Shown here one piece after another: positions 17,527 through 26,402 of a stretch of 64,000 bases of DNA (positions are counted from its first letter, which is position 1; the number at the start of each line of letters is the position of its first letter). Source of the stretch: Algoriphagus oliviformis (lineage in GTDB: Bacteria > Bacteroidota > Bacteroidia > Cytophagales > Cyclobacteriaceae); contig NZ_JAFKCT010000013.1 in the NCBI RefSeq assembly GCF_017254915.1, forward strand, positions 1-64,000, written 5' to 3'. Below the pieces are notes generated by a model. The model saw only the letters and a list, made by a program, of their open reading frames with translations, did no database searches and was not told the DNA's origin. The position numbers and the translations under genes are program-made.

Positions 17527-18387
17527 ATGCAGCCCGAAAAACTCACTTTTACCGGTCATGATACCTTCCATTGCCGAAGCTTTTGGCTCAAAAAAGGGGT
17601 TGATTTTCTGGAAGATAGCGGGGATTTCGGTGCCGATGAGGCGGTTTCGCGTTTGGGTGTTGGGAAAAACATGGTTGCCTCTATCCACTTTTGGCTCAAG
17701 GCTTTTGGGGTGAAAGACGAAAACGGAGACGTGTCTGAGTTGGCCAATTTTATGCTTTCGGAGGGTGGCTGGGATGAGTTCTTGGAAAACCCCGGAAGTC
17801 TTTGGGTTTGGCAATATCACTTGGTGAGTTTGGGAAAGGCAAGTATCTACCAACTGTTCTTCAAGGAATTCCGAAAACTCCAGCGAAGAAATCAGTTTCA
17901 GAAATCTCAACTGGAAAAATTCCTTCTTCGAAAAACAGACGGTAAGGTCTCCGGCAAGACGCTGGAAAGCGATGTGAAGGTCTTTGTTAAGATGTACCTA
18001 GTCGAGGAGAAGTCTGGAAAGGGAATTGAGGACGATTTATCATCCATGTTCGTCGAGCTGAATTTGCTTTCAGAGATTCCAGCACCTGGCAAAGAAAAGA
18101 CTTTCCAGCTCCGCGTCGATGCCAAAAAGGAAATACCGGCTCGGGTTTTTCTTTATTGCGTTTTGGATGCTTTTCCAGGGCGCGAGTCCATTTCCGTTGA
18201 GGAGATCATCGATGCCGTTGGGGATGCTTTGGTATGTACCAATGAAGGAGTGGAACGACATATAGGACTGCTATGTGATTTATATCCAAAGGAAATCACT
18301 TTCAAGGAAGACGCAGGAAGGAGAGAAGTACAAATTGATCCCACCCTCGACAAGTGGGAAGTTTTAATAGCGTATTACAATGGCTGA
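17527..18387 (+). CDS. sspB: DUF4007 protein, SspB-like DNA phosphorothioation component
   Basis: A 286-aa protein with the DUF4007 signature from its first residues: FTGHDTFHCRSFWLKKGVDFL, LGVGKNMVASIHFWLKAFG and GGWDEFLENPGSLWVWQYHL. In the SspABCD single-strand DNA phosphorothioation system the DUF4007 protein is SspB, reported to nick DNA so that sulfur can be inserted. The next two genes are an ATPase and a PAPS-reductase-like protein in the order sspB-sspC-sspD, which supports the call. Its stop overlaps the sspC-like start (18380-18387). The start ATG at 17527 precedes the conserved motif by six codons. The assignment rests on domain and order, not on similarity scores. Confidence 0.82.
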   Translation: MQPEKLTFTGHDTFHCRSFWLKKGVDFLEDSGDFGADEAVSRLGVGKNMVASIHFWLKAFGVKDENGDVSELANFMLSEGGWDEFLENPGSLWVWQYHLVSLGKASIYQLFFKEFRKLQRRNQFQKSQLEKFLLRKTDGKVSGKTLESDVKVFVKMYLVEEKSGKGIEDDLSSMFVELNLLSEIPAPGKEKTFQLRVDAKKEIPARVFLYCVLDAFPGRESISVEEIIDAVGDALVCTNEGVERHIGLLCDLYPKEITFKEDAGRREVQIDPTLDKWEVLIAYYNG

Positions 18388-21300
18388 ATTTTCAGTTTCC
18401 ACCAATATCATTCGGGATCAGAACAGGGATATCCATTACATTCCCACGCCAAACGCCAAAAATGTATTCGAGCGTATAGCAAACAATTTCCGGACAGGGC
18501 ACAGGGCTTTCAATATCGTAGGGTCTTATGGTACAGGTAAATCCAGTTTCCTGTGGGCATTGGAGCAAAACTTGGGTGGTAAAACTGATGCCTATTTTGG
18601 CGCAATGAATGGCCATTTCAACGGGATCAAGTCATTTGATTTTATCAATTTGATCGGGGAGAGTCGTTCCTTCAAAGAGGCCTTTGCCGAAAAAGTAGAA
18701 GCGAAAGAAGATTCAACGAAGTCTATTTTGCTTGGCTTGGATCAGAAGACATCCGATGACTCCTGCACAATGATTGTGGTGGATGAGTTTGGGAAATACC
18801 TGGAGTATGCCGTGGCTCACGATCCCGGATCGGAGCTTTACTTTATCCAAGAGCTTGCCGAGTTTGCCAATAGCCCGGATCGAAATGTCGTGCTGATCAC
18901 CGCGCTTCACCAGAATTTCGGTTCCTATTTCTATAGCCTCAAGGCTGCTGAAAGAAATGAGTGGGAAAAAGTACGGGGCAGATTGCTGGACATCAGCTTC
19001 AACGAACCTATAGAACAGCTACTTTTCCTTGCCGCTGAGCGCCAATCTGAGAAGGGTTACCGAGTGCTGGATGAAGCGAACTTCGCTGCGTTAAAAGACC
19101 TGATCCAAAAATCCAATTTGATCAACAATACCGGAATATTGGATACAGATTTGGCGAGAAAGTTATATCCCTTGGATTACCTGTCTGCCTATGTTTTGGT
19201 GAATGCCCTCACGAGATATGGGCAAAACGAGCGCTCTCTGTTTACTTTTCTGTCCTCCAACGAAAAAGTTGGTCTAAGGGGCTGGAATCCCGATTCCGGT
19301 CAGGGGTTTCACTTAGGTAAGGTCTACGATTACCTCTACACGACACTTTCACCTTTTCTTCTCGATAGAAAGTTTAACCAGGATAAAGCATCTTGGGAAG
19401 GAGCGTTTTTGGCTTTTGAAAAAGTCAATTCCTTCTCCACTAAAGAGGGGGAATTTGAGGACATGGAAAACCTCCTCAAGACGGTTTTGTTGGTCAACTT
19501 GTTTGCCAGGGATTTCGGCACTTGGGATGGGGACATTTTGTCCGAGTACGCTAAGTTGACGATGGGGATTTCAAATCCCAAAAAGTTGATCCAAACCCTA
19601 AAAAATCAACGGGTAATCTCATTCTCCTACGCATCCAACAAGTTTCGGTTTTCCACCGGAACCACCCTCAATATCGAGGAAGCAATTGAGAATGCGGGCA
19701 AAGACCTGAACCAGAATATTGCGGTTACGCAACTTCTCAGGCAATATATTGAGCTGCCTGTGGTACAGGCAAAGGCCTATCAGTATAAATACGGTACTCC
19801 CCGCCTTTTCCAATACCGATTCGTGGAGGAGCTGGATTTCACAGAACCGGTGGCGGAGTTGGACGGCTATGTGAATATTCTGTTTACAGAGGAGGACATC
19901 AAAAGTAAACTGCTGGAGATTTCGGAGGGACTGAAATACCCGCAGTTTTTTGTAGTGGTCAATGCTTTGGGAAAGATCCGGGAGCTTCTTTTAGAAATCG
20001 AAAAGATAAAGAAGGTCATCGAGACTGAAGCCAAGGATGACGATGTGGCCCGAGAGATGCTTTTTGAGGAGCTGAGTTTTCTCGAAAACGGGGTTACCGA
20101 ATTGATCGGTACCTATCTCTTTACCAGTTCTCCCGACAGCTATTGGCTGTATGGGGGAGATGAGATCACTATAGACTCCAAGACCAGCTTCAACAAAATG
20201 CTTTCGGCTGTTTGTGAGGCAAAATACGGATTGGCTCCCCGATTCAGAAATGAAATGGCCAATCGGGAGCACCTAAGTTCACCGATCATGACCGCTAGAA
20301 AGGCGCTCCTAGTGGATCTATTAGAGCGTGCACACATGGAGGATTTGGGTTACGATCAAGACCGCTTCCCGCCCCAAAAGACCATCTACCTCTCCCTTTT
20401 GAAAGACACGGGAATTCACAGGGAAGGAGTAGGCGGAGTCTTTGAATTGGGCGAGCCGTCGGACGTAAGTTACTTGCCTCTCTGGAAGCAGAGTTTGGAG
20501 TTTCTGGATTCTGCTGTGTTTTCCAGGCGAAATATTGACGATTTCTATACCGGACTTAGGACGGGGTCCCTCAAACTCAAAAAAGGATTTGTGGAATTTT
20601 GGGTGCCAATCTTCCTGATCAGCACGCGGGAGGACTTTGCATTGTTTCACAACGAGCGTGGCTATGTGCCTTATATAGACTCGGATGTGCTGGATCTAAT
20701 TCACAAGAAGCCTTCCGATTTCAGTATCAAGTCGTATCGGGTCGAGGGATTGAAGCTCGATCTTTTCCATCAATACAAGGAGATCACCGCGGTCTCCGAC
20801 GGGGTAGGACAAGGAAGTAGTTTTATCAGGATTTTCAGCGCCTTTGTGCGATTTTACAGAAACCTTCCTGCTTATACCGTCCAAACTGACAAGCTGACGC
20901 AGCAGGCGAAAGCATTTCGAAAGGCCATCAACAAAGCCGAAGATCCCGCAGCAGCCTTGTTTGAATCCATCCCTGTTGCATTGGGATATGGTAAGATCAG
21001 TTTCGAAGAAGATAGTAATACGCTAAAAGGCTTTGTGGATCAATTGAATGGAGCGATCTATGAGCTGCGTACCGCCTATGACGAACTTCTCAACCGAATA
21101 GAGTCTCGACTTTTGGAAATTGTTGGTGCTGAGGGTCGGGTGTTTGCGGAATACAAACCTCAGATTCAGAAGCGGTACCGGGCTGTCAAATCCCATCTGT
21201 TGATTCCGAAATTCAAAGTATTTCATACCCGCTTGATGTCGGCGCTTGACGATCGCGACAGCTGGCTGAAATCCCTGGCTGATCAGCTGTTGGGCAAATC

Positions 21301-21604
21301 CATCGACCAGATCAACGACCAAGAGGAGCATATTCTGATGGACAGATTTGAGGAGGCTTTTGCAGGCTTGGACAAGGTTTTGCTGGTTCACGATTATCTG
21401 GGAAACCAGGAGGAAAACGAGGCCTATTCCATTGACTTGATGGATAAAACCGGAAAAATCCTTCACGTTAAAATCAGGCTTTCGACCGAAGAACAACAAC
21501 AGGCCGAGGAACTTTCCAGCGCTTTGGCTAAGTTGATTGACAAGAAGGAAAACCGCTTGCTTGGTAAAGCGGCGTTAATTAAATTGTTAAAAGATTTTTT
21601 ATAA
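18380..21604 (+). CDS. sspC: SspC-like large ATPase of the phosphorothioation system
   Basis: A 1074-aa P-loop ATPase. Walker A is GSYGTGKS at 48-55 and Walker B is MIVVDEFGKY with Asp135-Glu136. Helicase or SMC-like motifs are absent and the C-terminal 700 residues are largely helical. It overlaps the DUF4007 gene by 8 bp and is followed with no gap by the PAPS-reductase-like gene. The same trio defines sspBCD, in which SspC supplies ATP-dependent function during single-strand phosphorothioate modification. Base composition matches sspB and sspD and differs from the AT-rich trio downstream. Confidence 0.82.
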   Translation: MAEFSVSTNIIRDQNRDIHYIPTPNAKNVFERIANNFRTGHRAFNIVGSYGTGKSSFLWALEQNLGGKTDAYFGAMNGHFNGIKSFDFINLIGESRSFKEAFAEKVEAKEDSTKSILLGLDQKTSDDSCTMIVVDEFGKYLEYAVAHDPGSELYFIQELAEFANSPDRNVVLITALHQNFGSYFYSLKAAERNEWEKVRGRLLDISFNEPIEQLLFLAAERQSEKGYRVLDEANFAALKDLIQKSNLINNTGILDTDLARKLYPLDYLSAYVLVNALTRYGQNERSLFTFLSSNEKVGLRGWNPDSGQGFHLGKVYDYLYTTLSPFLLDRKFNQDKASWEGAFLAFEKVNSFSTKEGEFEDMENLLKTVLLVNLFARDFGTWDGDILSEYAKLTMGISNPKKLIQTLKNQRVISFSYASNKFRFSTGTTLNIEEAIENAGKDLNQNIAVTQLLRQYIELPVVQAKAYQYKYGTPRLFQYRFVEELDFTEPVAELDGYVNILFTEEDIKSKLLEISEGLKYPQFFVVVNALGKIRELLLEIEKIKKVIETEAKDDDVAREMLFEELSFLENGVTELIGTYLFTSSPDSYWLYGGDEITIDSKTSFNKMLSAVCEAKYGLAPRFRNEMANREHLSSPIMTARKALLVDLLERAHMEDLGYDQDRFPPQKTIYLSLLKDTGIHREGVGGVFELGEPSDVSYLPLWKQSLEFLDSAVFSRRNIDDFYTGLRTGSLKLKKGFVEFWVPIFLISTREDFALFHNERGYVPYIDSDVLDLIHKKPSDFSIKSYRVEGLKLDLFHQYKEITAVSDGVGQGSSFIRIFSAFVRFYRNLPAYTVQTDKLTQQAKAFRKAINKAEDPAAALFESIPVALGYGKISFEEDSNTLKGFVDQLNGAIYELRTAYDELLNRIESRLLEIVGAEGRVFAEYKPQIQKRYRAVKSHLLIPKFKVFHTRLMSALDDRDSWLKSLADQLLGKSIDQINDQEEHILMDRFEEAFAGLDKVLLVHDYLGNQEENEAYSIDLMDKTGKILHVKIRLSTEEQQQAEELSSALAKLIDKKENRLLGKAALIKLLKDFL

Positions 21605-22726
21605 ATGGCTCAAGTAAGACATGTGTTAGGGATCTCCGGTGGTAAGGATTCTGCCGCATTGGCACTCTACCTTCGGGATCGCCATCCCGGCTTGGACATC
21701 GAATACTATACCAGTGACACAGGACGGGAGCTTGACGAGACTTACGCTCTCATCGACCGCTTGGAAAGTGCTTTAGGAAAACAAATCAAGCGTATAGATC
21801 CCATCAAAGAAAATCACACCAATGCGCCTAGTAATTTTGACCATTTTCTGGAGCTTTACGGTGGCTATCTGCCTAGCTCCATGGCACGCTGGTGTACCAA
21901 AAAATTGAAGCTCGAGCCTTTTGAGGAATACATTGGAGAGGAGCCTACCATATCCTACGTGGGCATCCGGGGAGACGAAGACCGGGAGGGATACATCTCC
22001 AAGAAACCCAATGTGCAATCCATCTTTCCCTTCCGGGAAAATATCTGGAGTGAGGACGTGACCAAAAAGGTACTTTCCAATTCCAATATTGAGCAGCTCT
22101 TGGATTATTATCGAGAGCTATTTCCCACGGAGGAGTTTGAGATGGCAAAGTCTACCATTGCCAAGCGTATTGCCCCGGATTTTACACAAAAGCAAAAGCT
22201 CGAGACGCTACTTCGTTTGGGGATTAAGGAGTACAATCAAGCGGTATTCCGATATCTGAAGACGACCGACTATCCCGTGGGACAGCTGCATGAATTCCCG
22301 TTGCTTGATAATGAAGAGGTGATCAAACTCGCTGATGTTTTCAGGATCTTGGACGAAAGTGGAGTAGGCGCTCCCGGCTATTATAGACAGCTGAAGTACG
22401 AGGTGGAGATAGACGGAGAGATCAAGCAGGGAGTTTACTCCCGTAGCCGTTCGGGATGTTTCTTCTGCTTCTATCAGCAGAAGATCGAGTGGGTATGGCT
22501 ACTTGAGCAGCACCCGGATTTGTTTGCGAAGGCCATGAGCTATGAGCAGGAAGGCTATACTTGGATGGAGGAGACACTTGAGGCGCTTGCCCAACCCGAG
22601 CGAGTTGCTGCCATCAAAAAAGAACATTATTTAAGAACTCACCGCGAGCAAAGAAAATCTTCTGGTAGTTGGCAAGATGCTATCTTGGAAGCGGAAGGTG
22701 TAGGGTGTGCTAGCTGTTTTATTTGA
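21605..22726 (+). CDS. sspD: SspD/DndC-like ATP-pyrophosphatase (PAPS reductase family)
   Basis: A 373-aa protein with the PP-loop SGGKDS at residues 11-16, a GIRGDEDREGY segment and several Cys clusters (RWCTKK, SGCFFCFYQQ, GCASCF at the extreme C terminus). The cysteines fit an Fe-S cluster as in DndC/SspD. The enzyme is expected to adenylate the DNA backbone at a nick and transfer sulfur delivered by a cysteine desulfurase. It begins directly after the sspC-like stop, so the three genes form one operon. Sequence composition changes abruptly just after its stop. Confidence 0.85.
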   Translation: MAQVRHVLGISGGKDSAALALYLRDRHPGLDIEYYTSDTGRELDETYALIDRLESALGKQIKRIDPIKENHTNAPSNFDHFLELYGGYLPSSMARWCTKKLKLEPFEEYIGEEPTISYVGIRGDEDREGYISKKPNVQSIFPFRENIWSEDVTKKVLSNSNIEQLLDYYRELFPTEEFEMAKSTIAKRIAPDFTQKQKLETLLRLGIKEYNQAVFRYLKTTDYPVGQLHEFPLLDNEEVIKLADVFRILDESGVGAPGYYRQLKYEVEIDGEIKQGVYSRSRSGCFFCFYQQKIEWVWLLEQHPDLFAKAMSYEQEGYTWMEETLEALAQPERVAAIKKEHYLRTHREQRKSSGSWQDAILEAEGVGCASCFI

Positions 22727-22727
22727 A

Positions 22728-24368
22728 ATGCAGGAAGTTTTTGAACATTATTTTAAGTTTTGTAATAGTGCATGGATACATGAGGATAAATTGGTGTTTG
22801 AATATGGCCAATATTGCATTTATTATTTATTTGAAAGAAACGAGGAGCTAGAAGAAGATTTAGAAGAAGAATATTGGGACGATTACTATTCTTTTTTTTA
22901 TATTGATACTAGTAAAGATTTTGAAAGAATTTTGTCCGGAAATTTGAGTTTCTCATCGTTTTCGGTAAGAAGAATTGAATTTTTAGGAGATAGAGAATAT
23001 AGTGATGATGCGAGGTCAATTACAAATGAACTTTATATATGTTTAAAAAAAATTATATCATTTTTTCCTAATATTATACACAGTACTTTGGTTGACGTAG
23101 ATTATGGGGATTCAATGTGTGAAAGTCCAGGAAACTACTATTTTTCTATAGAAATTAAAGAAGAGAAGTGGTGGGATTTGGATTTTGGAAAGTTCTTTAC
23201 GGGTGTTTTGTTGGAGTATGAAACCTCTTTCAAGGTGCCAAGTTTTTATGTTTCCTTTTTTAATAGAAATCAATTAATTAGGGATGATAAGAATATATCA
23301 ATTATTTCAACAAATACAAAGGTTAGGAGATTAGGGTATTTTAAAGTGTTGTCATGGTTTGTTGGTGAGTACGGTCGGGTTCCAGTGTTTTCAATGAACA
23401 AAAAATTTGAAAATTTTTGTTTGTCCTATCAATCTTCTTTAGATATAAATAAATATAGAAGAGGCTTAGTTGTTGAGAGTAGGACGGGAGTGTCGGCAAA
23501 ACCATACATTGATGTAGCTGTGAATATGGGGCTATTGACAAAGATTAATAACTTATATCATGTTGGTAAAAATTTCAAGGTATATCAGGCCGTTCAAAAT
23601 CAGTTTTCAGTTAAAGAGAATGTTTTTGTACTAGATGATTTTGATAGATTGTATTTTCTAGAAAGGATTTTAAAAAGTGATTATTTATATTTTAGTAATC
23701 TTTTGGAATTGATATTTATAGAAGAAGAAATTGAGTATTCAAGATTGTTGGATTTGTTCCAAGGTAAGTTATTGTCCCGTTTAAGTGAATTTAAAGAAAG
23801 TTTGTATGGCTATGATATAAAAGTGTCTAGAGAGATAGCTCACTTAATTACTAGAATTAAAAGTTGGGATAAACCACGAGTATATCTAGAACATGTTTTG
23901 ATGCCTAGGTTAAATTGGATGCTGGATCTAGGGCTGATATCTAATTCATTTAAGACTAGATATGTTTTGACAAATGCTGGTAGAAAAGTTTTTTCCCATT
24001 TTGCTATTTGGAATGATCTAAATAAATCGAACATTGTTTCCCCTGATTTTTTTATCGACAAGTTTATAGTTCATTTGTATGATGATTGTTTCAATAACGG
24101 AGAGATTGTAAATCCTGTAGATTTTGGGTTTATTGAAAATATGATATTTAAATATGTAGATGATAGTTTTGAATTGTTTAGGACATTAGCTCCCAATAGA
24201 GTTACGATTTCACAAGCTGCAAATTATGCGAAATACATGTTGTATTTTTCTGATAAGATTTTGGTTGGATATGAATTTGTTTTAAGGGTGTTGAAAAGTA
24301 ATAGTAGGGGTTTTGTATTTAAATATCAAGAACAATACAAAGATGGATATATTCAAAAAGGTTTTTAA
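22728..24368 (+). CDS. Unknown AT-rich gene, first of a three-gene effector-like module
   Basis: A protein of about 546 aa (start ATG at 22728, two bases after the sspD-like stop), very rich in Phe, Tyr, Asp, Glu and Lys codons with A or T ends. No signal peptide, transmembrane segment or known catalytic motif is seen. The C-terminal half contains stretches compatible with winged-helix folds (for example YLEHVLMPRLNWMLDLGLI and TRYVLTNAGRKVF), which could bind DNA. It is followed after 3 bp by an AAA ATPase and then by a PIN-like protein. The position after sspBCD matches the published sspFGH module, so it may be the SspF-like member, but I cannot show homology by eye. Confidence 0.65.
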   Translation: MQEVFEHYFKFCNSAWIHEDKLVFEYGQYCIYYLFERNEELEEDLEEEYWDDYYSFFYIDTSKDFERILSGNLSFSSFSVRRIEFLGDREYSDDARSITNELYICLKKIISFFPNIIHSTLVDVDYGDSMCESPGNYYFSIEIKEEKWWDLDFGKFFTGVLLEYETSFKVPSFYVSFFNRNQLIRDDKNISIISTNTKVRRLGYFKVLSWFVGEYGRVPVFSMNKKFENFCLSYQSSLDINKYRRGLVVESRTGVSAKPYIDVAVNMGLLTKINNLYHVGKNFKVYQAVQNQFSVKENVFVLDDFDRLYFLERILKSDYLYFSNLLELIFIEEEIEYSRLLDLFQGKLLSRLSEFKESLYGYDIKVSREIAHLITRIKSWDKPRVYLEHVLMPRLNWMLDLGLISNSFKTRYVLTNAGRKVFSHFAIWNDLNKSNIVSPDFFIDKFIVHLYDDCFNNGEIVNPVDFGFIENMIFKYVDDSFELFRTLAPNRVTISQAANYAKYMLYFSDKILVGYEFVLRVLKSNSRGFVFKYQEQYKDGYIQKGF

Positions 24369-24371
24369 ATT

Positions 24372-25484
24372 ATGACTGATTTTACACAGAAATTTAAGCT
24401 TAAAACTAATCCTTTTAGACTGACCCCTGCTACAAATCCAAATGAATTGGTCTGGGCAGGTTTCGTTGATATAAAAAGCAAGTTTGAAAGAAGGATAGAG
24501 AGGAGTATAAGAATTCCTAATTCTACTCTTGTTCTCAATTGGGGAGAGTATGGAAGCGGTAAGACTCACGCGGCTAGATATTTTTCTAAGTTGGATGTTT
24601 TGCAGGATTTAGCAAGTAAAGCAGATAGGGCAGTCCCATATTCTTTCGTGTTTTCATTGCCAAAAGGAAAGGAGCCTGTTTATAGTGTTTTCATCTCTAT
24701 TATAGATAAGCTCGATATTGATCATATAAGAGCTTCCTTTCAGCATATATTGCCAAGGCTGAATGATTTTATAGATTCGATTACTGCAAATATTCATATT
24801 CGTAGTGTTATTAAGGCTGTTTTTGAATCCTCAGTTCCGTTCTTAGATATTAAGAAATATTTGTACGGTACTATGAATTCCTCCGAATTGAAGAGTTTGA
24901 ATTCCGTTGGAATATTAAGATTATTAAAGGATGATACAGATTATGCATCTGTTATTTCTTTGTTGTTTTCTTGTTTGACATTCAATAAAGAGGTTTTTTC
25001 TTGTATTGTCGTTTGGATAGATGAATTTGAAGACATTGCTGTTTTAAACAATACAAACATTGATAAAATCAATAATTTTATTCGTGAGATTCTAGATAAC
25101 GTTCCTAATAATTTGTTGTTGTTTTTGAATTTAACTCAATCGGCTTTGATTTCAGTGGAGGATCTCGGACAATATGTTTATGATAGTGTTAGATCAAGGA
25201 TAAAGGAGAGGATTAGTTTTGATTTGCCTTCTAAGGATGTGTTGAAGTTATATTTAAAAGATTTATTGAGTTTTTTTAGAGTTGGTGAAGATGTAAATTT
25301 ATTTTTTCCATTTGATGAGAATGTTGTAGATAGAATTATTTCGGAGCAAGGAAATGTTTCGATACGGCAGTTTAATGAGTCGCTTTCTTTGCTTATTGAA
25401 TTGGCTGATATGGATGATAGATCACCGATTACTATGGAGGTGTTTAGAGAATATGAGACTGATATTATTTGGCATAAAGATTAA
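24372..25484 (+). CDS. AAA/P-loop ATPase of the AT-rich module
   Basis: A 370-aa protein with Walker A GEYGSGKTH at 58-66 and Walker B IVVWIDEFED around 213-221, followed by Asn/Gln-rich sensor-like loops (LLLFLNLTQSAL near 257-268) as in AAA ATPases related to Orc/Cdc6-MoxR or conflict-system NTPases. A C-terminal helical region could be a winged helix. It starts 3 bp after the preceding gene, and its stop is 3 bp before the PIN-like gene, so the trio is tightly coupled. By architecture it would power or gate the nuclease-like partner. The specific role is inferred. Confidence 0.75.
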   Translation: MTDFTQKFKLKTNPFRLTPATNPNELVWAGFVDIKSKFERRIERSIRIPNSTLVLNWGEYGSGKTHAARYFSKLDVLQDLASKADRAVPYSFVFSLPKGKEPVYSVFISIIDKLDIDHIRASFQHILPRLNDFIDSITANIHIRSVIKAVFESSVPFLDIKKYLYGTMNSSELKSLNSVGILRLLKDDTDYASVISLLFSCLTFNKEVFSCIVVWIDEFEDIAVLNNTNIDKINNFIREILDNVPNNLLLFLNLTQSALISVEDLGQYVYDSVRSRIKERISFDLPSKDVLKLYLKDLLSFFRVGEDVNLFFPFDENVVDRIISEQGNVSIRQFNESLSLLIELADMDDRSPITMEVFREYETDIIWHKD

Positions 25485-25487
25485 TTC

Positions 25488-26402
25488 ATGGGTAATATTT
25501 GTTGTTTATTGGATGCATGTACAGTTATTAGTTTGATTTATATTGATAGTGATGGTAGCCTTTTGAAAAGAATGAAGAAGGTTGAAATAAAAATTAATGA
25601 TTTTGTTTTTTCTGAGATTAAAGACAATGTATATATCAATTTAAATAGTCAATTTAATTCAAAATATATTAATAGAAATGCGTTAGATAATTTTAGGAAG
25701 GAGATTGATCAACGACTTACTTTTTTTAGAAGTTTGAAAAATGATAATGAGGAACTTCTTAGAGATGTTGGTGATGACTATTTTGATAGGATTTCTTGCT
25801 ATACTGCTTATTCAAAAAAAAGAAACGGCGAATTATGCTCTGCCGCATATGCACTCTACTTGAGTAGGGTGTTTGAGAAAAAGGTTTTTTTTTATACGGA
25901 GGATTATCCTGCTAGAATGTTTTTCTCTCGTTTTTTTAATTTTCAACAAATTGGCCATATTAAGGATACGGTTGATTTTTTGATATTGTTATATTGGCTA
26001 GATGAGAGTTTTTCTCGTAGAATGCTTGAAAATTATTTGAGTGAGCTATACTCTCATAAGATATTGCCAGTTGTAGGTTTTAAGCAAGTACTTAGGGAAT
26101 TTCAGTCAACTAAAGTAGATGGGAGATTTGCGAGAGAAAATAGAAGTTTGGTTGGGAATATAAAGGAGTTGGTAATTAAGTTGGATAATTTGGATTTTCG
26201 TTCTATAAATGGACATTTAGATTATTTTAAAAGCGTAAGGAAAAAGCATGGCGTTTTTTTTAACTCGATTGAGAAATTTTTTCCGATATTTGAATTGGAA
26301 GTTGGGGGAGATTCTCCTTCACTTTTGGAAAAGATAACACATGTTAATGATGAAATTAAAAAGAATCAAATTTTTAAGTGGAAAGATATATTTCCTGCTT
26401 AA
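25488..26402 (+). CDS. PIN-like nuclease candidate, third gene of the AT-rich module
   Basis: A 304-aa protein whose first strand reads CCLLDACTVISLIY (Asp9), the classic opening of PIN-domain nucleases. Around residues 115-145, helix residues RNGELCSAAYALYLS are followed by the strand VFFYTEDYPARMFF, whose acidic pair fits the later PIN acidic position. The C-terminal 150 residues are helical and unassigned. PIN proteins cleave RNA or, less often, DNA with metal ions held by three or four acids. The stop codon overlaps the convergent cysteine desulfurase stop by 4 bp. It could be the damaging component of a phosphorothioate-coupled defence module; the published equivalents nick non-modified DNA. 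Confidence 0.65.
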   Translation: MGNICCLLDACTVISLIYIDSDGSLLKRMKKVEIKINDFVFSEIKDNVYINLNSQFNSKYINRNALDNFRKEIDQRLTFFRSLKNDNEELLRDVGDDYFDRISCYTAYSKKRNGELCSAAYALYLSRVFEKKVFFYTEDYPARMFFSRFFNFQQIGHIKDTVDFLILLYWLDESFSRRMLENYLSELYSHKILPVVGFKQVLREFQSTKVDGRFARENRSLVGNIKELVIKLDNLDFRSINGHLDYFKSVRKKHGVFFNSIEKFFPIFELEVGGDSPSLLEKITHVNDEIKKNQIFKWKDIFPA

